From Arthrobacter sp. (lineage in GTDB: Bacteria > Actinomycetota > Actinomycetes > Actinomycetales > Micrococcaceae): a DNA stretch of 17,624 nt. Each line of letters begins with the position of its first letter. The first letter of the stretch is position 1. The position numbers were made by a program, and so were the translations under genes. The stretch covers positions 1 to 17,624 of the forward strand of contig JASLBS010000249.1 in assembly GCA_030146405.1 (NCBI GenBank), read 5' to 3'. The notes beneath the pieces were generated by a model. That model did no database searches, had not been told where the DNA came from, and was given only the letters and a program-made list of their open reading frames with translations. Of this stretch, positions 1-6,710 are shown piece by piece.

Positions 1-1
1 T

Positions 2-475
2 GAGGTCGGCGAAACAGTTGTTTACCCTCACCACGGCGCAGCGAAGATCGAGGAGATCAAGATGCGCGTCATCAAGGGCGAAGAGAAGATGTATCTCAAG
101 CTCAAGGTGGCACAGGGTGATCTGACAATAGAAGTACCAGCGGAGAACGTCGACCTCGTGGGGGTTCGCGACGTGGTAGGCAAGGAAGGCCTCGAGCACG
201 TGTTCGAGGTCCTCCGCGCCGAATTCACGGAGGAGCCCACCAACTGGTCGCGTCGTTATAAGGCGAACCTCGAGAAGTTGGCATCCGGCGACGTGATCAA
301 GGTGGCAGAGGTCGTTCGTGACCTCTGGCGTCGCGATCACGATCGGGGGCTCTCGGCCGGTGAGAAGAGAATGCTCGCGAAAGCGCGCCAGATCCTCATC
401 TCGGAGCTCGCCCTCGCGGAGAAGACCGACGAGGAGAAAGCAGCCAGTGTCCTCGACGAGGTCCTGGCCTCCTAG
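2..475 (+). CDS. carD: CarD family RNA polymerase-binding transcription regulator (5' partial)
   Basis: Reading from base 2 gives 157 residues to a TAG stop. The gene runs off the left edge, and judging by the ~160-residue family length only about three residues are missing. CarD binds the RNA polymerase beta subunit through an N-terminal Tudor-like domain and stabilises open promoter complexes, notably at rRNA promoters in mycobacteria. The N-terminal domain is seen in VGETVVYPHHGAA and the KGEEKMYLKLKVAQGD stretch. The C-terminal helical DNA-binding domain includes TNWSRRYKANLEKL, whose Trp matches Trp85 of the M. tuberculosis protein that contacts the upstream edge of the bubble, and AGEKRMLAKARQIL. 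The similarity to mycobacterial CarD as I remember it is very high along the whole length. A terminator follows 22 bases downstream, so it is transcriptionally separated from ispD. Confidence 0.97.
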   Translation, partial: EVGETVVYPHHGAAKIEEIKMRVIKGEEKMYLKLKVAQGDLTIEVPAENVDLVGVRDVVGKEGLEHVFEVLRAEFTEEPTNWSRRYKANLEKLASGDVIKVAEVVRDLWRRDHDRGLSAGEKRMLAKARQILISELALAEKTDEEKAASVLDEVLAS

Positions 476-497
476 GAGATCCCAGCAGCAGACAGGG

Positions 498-525
498 AAG
501 AGGGGCCCGTGGGTCCCTCTTTTTT
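498..525 (+). terminator. Intrinsic terminator of carD
   Basis: A 10-bp stem (498-507 with 512-521, one G-T wobble) closes a CGTG tetraloop and runs into six T residues (520-525). It lies 22 bases after the carD stop and 24 bases before ispD, so it should end carD transcription. Confidence 0.9.
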
Positions 526-536
526 GTTGCCTGCCG

Positions 537-542
537 TAGGGT
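537..542 (+). promoter_or_regulatory. Possible -10 box of ispD (leaderless-type)
   Basis: TAGGGT fits the actinobacterial TANNNT -10 pattern and ends 6 bases before the GTG chosen for ispD, so transcription could start at or next to the start codon. There is no convincing -35 box: the expected place falls in the carD terminator. The AGGG inside this box could alternatively act as a weak ribosome binding site on a longer transcript. Confidence 0.35.
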
Positions 543-548
543 GACGGA

Positions 549-1319
549 GTGCCAGAGAAGAGTAGTCCCCATTCTGCCCGCACCGGTGTGGCCGTGGTCC
601 TCGTGGCAGCAGGTTCCGGGCAGCGGCTCGGCCGGGGGATACCCAAGGCCCGCGTGCTGTGCGCCGGGCGCACCCTGCTCGAGCACGCGCTCGAGGCCGT
701 CCTCGCGTCGGGAGTCGCCGCGTCCGTCGTCGTCGTCCTGCCCGCGGACGACGACGTGCTCCTGGCCGTCGTCGACCGCCTCGGTGCGCGCGGCGCACCC
801 GGGGGCACGCGCGTGGGAAGCGTGGTCGGCGGGGGGACGCGCACCGCATCGGTGCAGGCGGGCCTTGCCGCTGTGCCGTCCTCCGCGTCGGTGATCCTGG
901 TGCACGACGCCGCCCGCGCCCTGACCCCCACCGGCGTCTTCCAGCGTGTCGCAGCGGCCGTCACGGCCGGTGCGGACGCCGTGATTCCGGTGGTGCCGGT
1001 CGTGGACACCGTGAAGATCGTGACCGGGAACGTGGTCACCGCCACCCCGGAGCGCGCCAGTCTCCGTGCCGTCCAGACCCCGCAGGGCTTCAGCGCAGCA
1101 GGACTGCGCGCAGCGCATCTCAGTCCGCACGCAACCTCTGCAACAGTCACGGACGACGCCATGCTGATGGAGGCCCAGGGCGTGCCCGTCCGCGTGGTCG
1201 AGGGAGATGCCCTCGCGTTCAAGGTCACCACGCCCCTGGACCTCGTGATCGCCGAGACTGTCGTAGCGCAGCGAACCGCCGGCTCAGGGACCTCGGCCCC
1301 CTCGAATCCCACCCACTGA
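549..1319 (+). CDS. ispD: 2-C-methyl-D-erythritol 4-phosphate cytidylyltransferase
   Basis: IspD couples CTP with methylerythritol 4-phosphate to give CDP-ME, the third step of the MEP route to isopentenyl diphosphate; it is cytosolic. The 256-residue product has the family signatures in order: the nucleotide-binding loop AAGSGQRLG (20-28) with PKA (32-34), GGGTRTASVQAGL (94-106), VHDAAR (118-123), PVVDTVK (150-156), QTPQGF (176-181), TDDAMLME (201-208) and FKVTTPLDL (224-232). The GTG start is chosen because it places the glycine-rich loop near the N-terminus and lies just after a possible -10 box. The first ~12 residues and the last ~15 look like unstructured tails. ispF follows after 11 bases, so the two genes for nearby MEP steps are almost certainly co-transcribed. 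The order ispD-ispF-cysS is conserved in actinobacteria. Confidence 0.95.
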   Translation: MPEKSSPHSARTGVAVVLVAAGSGQRLGRGIPKARVLCAGRTLLEHALEAVLASGVAASVVVVLPADDDVLLAVVDRLGARGAPGGTRVGSVVGGGTRTASVQAGLAAVPSSASVILVHDAARALTPTGVFQRVAAAVTAGADAVIPVVPVVDTVKIVTGNVVTATPERASLRAVQTPQGFSAAGLRAAHLSPHATSATVTDDAMLMEAQGVPVRVVEGDALAFKVTTPLDLVIAETVVAQRTAGSGTSAPSNPTH

Positions 1320-1330
1320 CAGGAGCAGGC

Positions 1331-1894
1331 GTGCAACCTCTGGAGCACCACCACCTTCCCCGCACAGGCATCGGTGTGGACGTCCACGCCTATGCGCCCG
1401 ACGACGCCCCCTCGCCCCTGTGGCTCGCAGGGCTCCTGTGGGAGGGGGAACGGGGCCTGTCCGGACACTCCGACGGCGACGCCGTGGCCCACGCGGCAGC
1501 CGACGCACTCTTCTCGGCGGCCGGGGTGGGTGACCTCGGGACACACTTCGGCACCGACCGCCCGGAGTACGCCGGCGCATCCGGATGCACCCTGCTCACC
1601 GCGGCCGCGGCGATCGTGCGGGACGCGGGTTTCGAGATCGGCAACATCGCGGTGCAGCTCATCGGTAACCGGCCCAAGTTCGCCCCCCGGCGGGCCGAGG
1701 CGGAAGCCGCACTCTCCGGGGCCGCCTCCGCGCCGGTCAGTGTCTCCGCGACCACCACCGATGCCCTCGGGCTCACCGGCCGGGGGGAGGGGATCGCAGC
1801 CATCGCCACCGCCGTCGTCGTGCGCTCCCGACCCGGCCCAGCGCTGGGTGAGGGCGAAGCGGACGGATCGACGCCGGGTAATCTGGACCGGTGA
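1331..1894 (+). CDS. ispF: 2-C-methyl-D-erythritol 2,4-cyclodiphosphate synthase
   Basis: IspF cyclises CDP-ME 2-phosphate to methylerythritol 2,4-cyclodiphosphate with loss of CMP, the fifth MEP step, as a trimer with zinc and another divalent metal in each site. The 187 residues contain the metal-binding DVH (Asp17, His19), GHSDGDAVAHAAADAL with the third metal ligand His54, and the closing signature ATTTDALGLTGRGEGIAA (140-157). The GTG start has AGGAG at 1321-1325, five bases upstream. The enzyme is usually about 158 residues. The extra length is about 10 residues at the N-terminus and a Gly/Pro/acidic tail of ~20 residues after the last core strand. The stop TGA overlaps the cysS GTG start (GTGA), indicating translational coupling to cysS. 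Confidence 0.95.
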   Translation: MQPLEHHHLPRTGIGVDVHAYAPDDAPSPLWLAGLLWEGERGLSGHSDGDAVAHAAADALFSAAGVGDLGTHFGTDRPEYAGASGCTLLTAAAAIVRDAGFEIGNIAVQLIGNRPKFAPRRAEAEAALSGAASAPVSVSATTTDALGLTGRGEGIAAIATAVVVRSRPGPALGEGEADGSTPGNLDR

Positions 1895-3357
1895 GCCTGC
1901 GATTCTACGACACCGCCCGCGCCGAGGTGCGTCCCTTCGAGCCGCTCGAACCGGGCAGGGCCAGCCTGTACTACTGCGGTGCCACGGTGCAGGGCATGCC
2001 CCATGTGGGCCACGTGCGCTCCGCCATCGCCTTCGACCAGCTGACGCGGTGGCTGGAAGCGCGCGGCCTGCGGGTCACCGTGGTCCGCAACGTGACGGAC
2101 ATCGATGACAAGATCCTCGCGAAGTCGCAGGAGTCCTTCCGGGAGGGTGCCGCCGCGGATCCGGCGGTCGTGCCCGATGAGGAGTGGTGGGCCCTCGCAT
2201 ACCGGTTCGAGCAGGCGTTCCAGCACGCCTACGCGACCCTCGGGGTCCGCCCGCCCACCTACGAGCCGCGTGCCACCGGGCACATCCCGGAGATGCACGC
2301 ACTCATCCAGCTCCTGATCGACCGCGGGCACGCCTACCCCGCACCGGACGGCTCCGGCGACGTCTACTTCGACGTGCGCTCCTGGTCCGCCTACGGGACC
2401 CTGACCCGCCAGGACATCGATGACATGCAGGCAGCGCCCGACGCCGACCCACGGGGCAAGAAGGACTCACGGGACTTCGCACTCTGGAAGGGTGCCAAGG
2501 ACACCGATCCCGTGACGGCGTCGTGGTCGAGCCCCTGGGGAACCGGGCGGCCCGGGTGGCACCTGGAATGCTCCAGCATGGTCACCAAGTACCTCGGCAC
2601 CGAGTTCGACATCCACGGCGGCGGACTGGACCTCCGGTTCCCGCACCACGAGAACGAGATGGCGCAGTCGCAGGCCGCCGGGCACGCATTCGCGCGGTTC
2701 TGGATGCACAACGGCATGGTCACGTACGAGGGCGAGAAGATGTCCAAGTCGCTGGGCAACACGGTGAGTCCGCAGGAGATGATCGACGCCGCTGGTCCGC
2801 GCGTGGTGCGCTACTACCTCGGCCAGGCCCACTACCGGTCCGTGCTCGATTACCGCGAGACGTCGCTGCAGGAGGCCGGTTCCGCGGTCGCCCGCGTGGA
2901 CGGGTTCATCACCAAGGCCTCTGCCCGGCTCGGCGCCCCCACCCCGGGGCGCGGTGGGGTCGAGGACCTCCCTGACAGCTTCGCCGCGGCCATGGACGAC
3001 GACCTCAACGTGCCGCAGGCGCTCGCGGTGCTCCACACCACCGTGCGCGCCGGCAACACGGCACTCGCTGCGGGTGACGACGCGACGGTGAGGAGCAGCC
3101 TGGCAGCGGTGATCGCCATGACGGCCGTCCTCGGGCTCGACGACGCCGCGGGGCCGGCTGCAACGGGCGGGAATGCCGCCGCCGAGCGGGCGCTCGACGC
3201 GCTCGTCGGGGACCGCCTGGCCGAACGCGCGGAGGCACGGGGCGCTCGGGACTGGGCTCGGGCCGACGCCATCCGGGATGCCCTCGCGACGGCGGGGATC
3301 ATCATCGAGGACTCCGCGGACGGGGCGCGCTGGACACTCGCCGAGAACGAGTCCTGA
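1891..3357 (+). CDS. cysS: Cysteinyl-tRNA synthetase
   Basis: This class I aminoacyl-tRNA synthetase charges tRNA-Cys with cysteine in the cytosol. The 488-residue protein has the HIGH-type motif PHVGH (37-41), the KMSKS loop (283-287), and the expected zinc ligands: Cys29 in YYCGAT, Cys227 in LECSSM, and His252 and Glu256 in FPHHENEMAQS. NVTDIDDKI (67-75) is also typical. The C-terminal anticodon-binding part contains ARDWARADAIRDALATAGI, characteristic of CysS. The length matches the family rather than the shorter MshC mycothiol ligase, which is its main look-alike. The GTG start is fixed by its 4-base overlap with ispF, and the N-terminal LRFYDTA agrees with the family start. Confidence 0.97.
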   Translation: MSLRFYDTARAEVRPFEPLEPGRASLYYCGATVQGMPHVGHVRSAIAFDQLTRWLEARGLRVTVVRNVTDIDDKILAKSQESFREGAAADPAVVPDEEWWALAYRFEQAFQHAYATLGVRPPTYEPRATGHIPEMHALIQLLIDRGHAYPAPDGSGDVYFDVRSWSAYGTLTRQDIDDMQAAPDADPRGKKDSRDFALWKGAKDTDPVTASWSSPWGTGRPGWHLECSSMVTKYLGTEFDIHGGGLDLRFPHHENEMAQSQAAGHAFARFWMHNGMVTYEGEKMSKSLGNTVSPQEMIDAAGPRVVRYYLGQAHYRSVLDYRETSLQEAGSAVARVDGFITKASARLGAPTPGRGGVEDLPDSFAAAMDDDLNVPQALAVLHTTVRAGNTALAAGDDATVRSSLAAVIAMTAVLGLDDAAGPAATGGNAAAERALDALVGDRLAERAEARGARDWARADAIRDALATAGIIIEDSADGARWTLAENES

Positions 3358-3375
3358 AGTGAGCTGTGGAGTAGG

Positions 3376-3427
3376 TCTCGGGGCGGCTCTCGGGGTGAGG
3401 TCCAGGGGGCGGAGAGCGGAGCCGAGA
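3376..3427 (+). other. Imperfect two-step hairpin between cysS and rlmB
   Basis: TCTCGG (3376-3381) pairs with CCGAGA (3422-3427), and GCTCTC (3386-3391) pairs with GAGAGC (3412-3417). The two stems are separated by a symmetric 4x4 internal loop and enclose a 20-base loop. It starts 19 bases after the cysS stop. There is no T-tract, so it could be a weak terminator or an attenuating or RNA-stabilising structure. The surrounding 155 bases show no gene. Confidence 0.4.
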
Positions 3428-3512
3428 ACAGGCGCCGTGGCCCATGCCGGAGGAGAGGAACGCTCCGCGTAAACTGGAGCAGATTCTTCTTCTAGCTAAA
3501 AGGTGTTCTCCC

Positions 3513-4496
3513 ATGGTCAGTCACGGACGTCCCGGCGCGGTGCGCAAAACGAAAAAGGGCCCCACCATCGGCACCGGCGGCCACGGGCGCAAGTCTCTCG
3601 AGGGTAAAGGCCCCACTCCCAAGGCGGAGGACCGCCCGTACCACAAGTCGTTCAAGAACAAGGAGCTGGCGGAGCGGTCCGCCGCCAAGCGTGCCGGTGG
3701 GAAGAACGCCGGCACGGGCCGCACCAAGGGCAAGGCCGCGGAGGAGGTCGTCACCGGCCGTAACTCGGTGGTCGAGGCACTGCGTGCAGGTATCCCGGCG
3801 AAGGCCCTGCACGTCGCGATCCGGGTCGAGATGGACGATCGCGTCCGGGAGTCCCTGAAGATGGCGACCGAGCGCGGCATCCCCGTCATGGAGACCGGCA
3901 AGCCCGAGCTCGACCGCATGACCGACGGCGCGGTGCACCAGGGCCTCATGCTGCAGATCCCGCCGTACGAGTACGCCGACGCACTCGACCTCGTGGACGA
4001 GACGATCGATCGCTACAAGCGCGGCCATGTCGGCAACGCCCCGCTGTTCGTGGCGCTGGACGGCATCACCGATCCCCGCAACCTCGGTGCGATCATCCGC
4101 TCCGCCTCCGCGTTCAGCAGCCACGGTGTGATCGTGCCCGAGCGCCGCGCCGTCGGTGTGACGGCATCGGCGTGGAAGACCAGCGCGGGTGCTGCCGTCC
4201 GCGTGCCCGTGGCCCGCGTGGGCAATCTCAACTCGGCGCTGAAGTCCTTCAAGCAGAAGGGTATCTTCGTGCTCGGGCTGGACGGCGACGGCGACGTATC
4301 ACTGCCGGAACTCTCCCTCGGTCGTGACCCCATCTGCATCGTCGTGGGCTCCGAGGGCAAGGGGCTCTCGCGCCTGGTCCGGGAGAACTGCGACCAGATC
4401 GTCTCCATCCCGATCGACTCCGCGATGGAGTCGCTCAATGCGTCGATGGCGGTGGGTATCACGCTGTACGAGGTGTCCCGCCAGCGTTCGGCCTGA
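3513..4496 (+). CDS. rlmB: SpoU/TrmH-family 23S rRNA (guanosine-2'-O-)-methyltransferase, RlmB type
   Basis: This enzyme methylates a ribose 2'-OH of 23S rRNA (G2251 in E. coli numbering) using S-adenosylmethionine; the site in this organism is inferred. The 327 residues have a very basic N-terminal extension (1-75, rich in Lys, Arg and Gly), usual in actinobacterial members. Next come a substrate-binding domain (about 80-150, starting TGRNSVVEALRAG) and the knotted SPOUT domain with its three motifs: ITDPRNLGAIIRSASAF (185-201), IVVGSEGKGLSRLV (276-289) and IPIDSAMESLNASMAVGITL (299-318). The ATG at 3513 is preferred over an in-frame ATG at 3444 because AAGGTG (3500-3505) lies 7 bases upstream and the GRPGAVRK N-terminus is the usual one. 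TAAACT (3470-3475) could be a -10 box giving a ~30-base leader; no -35 is apparent. It follows cysS as in other actinobacteria. Confidence 0.94.
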   Translation: MVSHGRPGAVRKTKKGPTIGTGGHGRKSLEGKGPTPKAEDRPYHKSFKNKELAERSAAKRAGGKNAGTGRTKGKAAEEVVTGRNSVVEALRAGIPAKALHVAIRVEMDDRVRESLKMATERGIPVMETGKPELDRMTDGAVHQGLMLQIPPYEYADALDLVDETIDRYKRGHVGNAPLFVALDGITDPRNLGAIIRSASAFSSHGVIVPERRAVGVTASAWKTSAGAAVRVPVARVGNLNSALKSFKQKGIFVLGLDGDGDVSLPELSLGRDPICIVVGSEGKGLSRLVRENCDQIVSIPIDSAMESLNASMAVGITLYEVSRQRSA

Positions 4497-4505
4497 CCCC
4501 GCGTC

Positions 4506-6608
4506 ATGACGCACCCGACGCAGCCGCTGTCGCGCTCCTCACGGGAGTTCCCGCTCGGACTCCACTCCATCCGGGGCACCTGGGCCCAGGACGAGCAGGC
4601 CAACGCCGCCGTCTGGGCGCCCGCCATCCCTTCCATGGACGTGCACTGGCAGCGGCAGGACGGCACCTGGACGTCCGAGACCCTCGTGGGACTGGACGGC
4701 GGCGTCCACCACGGGGTGGTGGGGCCGGTGAGCCCCGGTGCGCTGTACGCCTTCTGGCCCACGGGTGAGGACCTGCCGGGTGAGGTGGGTTCCGCCCAGT
4801 TGCTCCTCGACCCCTACGCGCGTGCGGTGGAGACGGTCCGGTCGGAAGGCGCCGACGGATCGTCGTCCCCGGCCTACTACTCGGTACTGCTCGAGCACGA
4901 GTTCGACTGGGGTGCCAGTGAGCAGCCGCGCACGCCCTGGCGAGACACCGTCATCTACGAGGCCCACGTCAAGGGACTCACGCGGCTCCACCCGGACGTG
5001 CCGGAGGATCTCCGTGGCACGTATGCCGGGCTGGGACACCCGGCCATGGTCGGCTACCTCAAGGATCTCGGCGTCACCGCCGTCGAACTCCTTCCCATCC
5101 ACTTCTTCATCGACGAGCCACACCTCGAGGAACTCGGACTGACCAACTACTGGGGGTACAACACCCTCGGGTACTTCTCCGCGCACACCGGGTACGCCAC
5201 CGCCGCGGCACGGGCAGCCGGACCGGAGGCGGTACTCACCGAGTTCAAGGGCATGGTCAGAGCGCTCCACGAGGCGGGCCTGGAGGTCCTCCTCGACGTG
5301 GTCTACAACCACACCGCGGAGGGCGACCAGCACCGGCCGGCCCTGTGCTGGCGCGGTCTCGGGGACAGGGAGTACTACCGGCACGACGACGCCGGACGAT
5401 ACGTGGACACGACCGGCTGCGGCAACAGCCTCGACTTCTCGCAGCCGAAGGTCGTGGAGTTCGCCCTGGACTCCCTCCGCTACTGGGTGGAGGAGTGCCG
5501 GATCGACGGCTTCCGCTTCGACCTCGCGGTGACCCTGGCACGCGACGAGCGCAACGCCTTCACGCCGAGGCACCCCTTCCTGGTCGCGGCCGGAGCGTCG
5601 AAGGCGCTCCGCGGCACCAAGCTCATCTCGGAGCCCTGGGACCTCGGGCCGGACGGCTGGCAGACGGGCAGCTTCCCCGTGGGGTGGGCAGACTGGAACG
5701 ACGGTTTCCGCGATACCGTCCGGGACTTCTGGCTCGGCGACACCGCGGCGATCGCGGCGGGCGGCTCCGGGTCCTCACCGGCACGCCTTGCCGGTCGCCT
5801 GGCCGGGTCCGCGGAGACCTTCGCCGCTTCCGGACGCAGCCCGCTGGCCTCGATCAACTTCGTCACGGCGCACGACGGTTTCACCCTCGCGGACCTGACG
5901 GCCTACGAGCGCAAGCACAACGAGGCCAACGGCGAGGAGAACCGCGACGGTTCCAATGACAACCGCAGCTACAACCACGGCGCGGAGGGCCGCACGGAGA
6001 ACGAGGCCGTCCTTGCAGCGCGTGAGCAGAGCGCCCGCAACGTCATGGCATCCCTGCTGATCTCGCTGGGTGTCCCCATGATCACCGCGGGGGACGAGTT
6101 CGGCCGCAGCCAGCAGGGGAACAACAACGCCTACTGCCAGGACGACGAGCTCGCCTGGGTGCACTGGCCGCAGGACGCGGCGTCCGGGCGCATGCTCGAG
6201 GCCACCCGTACACTGCTGTCCATCCGGCGCGATTTCCTGGCCGCGCAACCCGCCACGTTCCCCTCGCGGCGCGACCAGTCGACGCTGCTGTGGTTCAACG
6301 CCGCCGGACTGCCGATGACCGCCGCCGAATGGCACGAGCCGCAGCACCGCACGATCCAGCTGCTCCTCGGGTCCCGGGGTGGGACCATCAACGGGCTCGT
6401 GGTGATCAACGGTTCACCGGAGGATCAGCGCATCCACCTCCCTGCCGCGTGGATCCTGCAGGGGCAGGGCATTCAGAACGAACAGCCGCGCTGGTTCAGC
6501 CAGATCTTCGATTCGTCGACGGGGAGTCCCCTGCGCGACGCCGAGCGGCTACGCTCCGGCGACGCCGCCTCGGTGGCCGCCAACTCGGTGCGCATCTACC
6601 GCTGCTGA
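4506..6608 (+). CDS. glgX: Glycogen debranching enzyme GlgX (GH13, isoamylase type)
   Basis: GlgX hydrolyses alpha-1,6 branch points of glycogen, preferring short stubs left by phosphorylase, in the cytosol. The 700 residues hold an N-terminal CBM48-like domain (about 15-105, ending in LLLDPYARAVE), a GH13 barrel beginning at VIYEAHVKGLTRLHPD (149-164), and a C-terminal beta domain. Catalytic residues are Asp339 in IDGFRFDLAVTLAR (nucleophile), Glu376 in LISEPWDLG (acid/base) and Asp457 in FVTAHDGFTLADL (transition-state stabiliser). The NEANGEENRDGSNDNRS stretch is a GlgX signature separating it from GlgB and TreZ. It begins 9 bases after rlmB with no clear Shine-Dalgarno site, so it is probably expressed by read-through and coupling from rlmB. 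It converges on glgP, whose limit-dextrin products it would process. Confidence 0.93.
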   Translation: MTHPTQPLSRSSREFPLGLHSIRGTWAQDEQANAAVWAPAIPSMDVHWQRQDGTWTSETLVGLDGGVHHGVVGPVSPGALYAFWPTGEDLPGEVGSAQLLLDPYARAVETVRSEGADGSSSPAYYSVLLEHEFDWGASEQPRTPWRDTVIYEAHVKGLTRLHPDVPEDLRGTYAGLGHPAMVGYLKDLGVTAVELLPIHFFIDEPHLEELGLTNYWGYNTLGYFSAHTGYATAAARAAGPEAVLTEFKGMVRALHEAGLEVLLDVVYNHTAEGDQHRPALCWRGLGDREYYRHDDAGRYVDTTGCGNSLDFSQPKVVEFALDSLRYWVEECRIDGFRFDLAVTLARDERNAFTPRHPFLVAAGASKALRGTKLISEPWDLGPDGWQTGSFPVGWADWNDGFRDTVRDFWLGDTAAIAAGGSGSSPARLAGRLAGSAETFAASGRSPLASINFVTAHDGFTLADLTAYERKHNEANGEENRDGSNDNRSYNHGAEGRTENEAVLAAREQSARNVMASLLISLGVPMITAGDEFGRSQQGNNNAYCQDDELAWVHWPQDAASGRMLEATRTLLSIRRDFLAAQPATFPSRRDQSTLLWFNAAGLPMTAAEWHEPQHRTIQLLLGSRGGTINGLVVINGSPEDQRIHLPAAWILQGQGIQNEQPRWFSQIFDSSTGSPLRDAERLRSGDAASVAANSVRIYRC

Positions 6609-6643
6609 CGGCGGGCCGGTCGTTCCCGGCCTGCTCCGAACCG

Positions 6644-6691
6644 CGGCAGCAGAAAGCCCGGAACCAGTCGGTTCCGGGCTTTCTGCTGCCG
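6644..6691. terminator. Bidirectional terminator between convergent glgX and glgP
   Basis: A perfect 22-bp inverted repeat (6644-6665 with 6670-6691) encloses a 4-base loop, AGTC. It sits in the 102-base gap between the glgX stop and the glgP stop. It contains AGAAAGCCCGGAAC and its complement and has no following T-tract on either strand, so it resembles the U-less hairpins of actinobacteria. A weaker 6-bp hairpin (6614-6619 with 6626-6631) precedes it on the glgX side. Confidence 0.85.
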
Positions 6692-6710
6692 GCCTGTGGT
6701 CAGCTGATCG

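Noticed and set aside
3444..3512. Upstream in-frame ATG extending rlmB by 23 residues
   Set aside because: The later ATG has a good ribosome binding site and the usual family N-terminus; the extension includes the possible -10 region.
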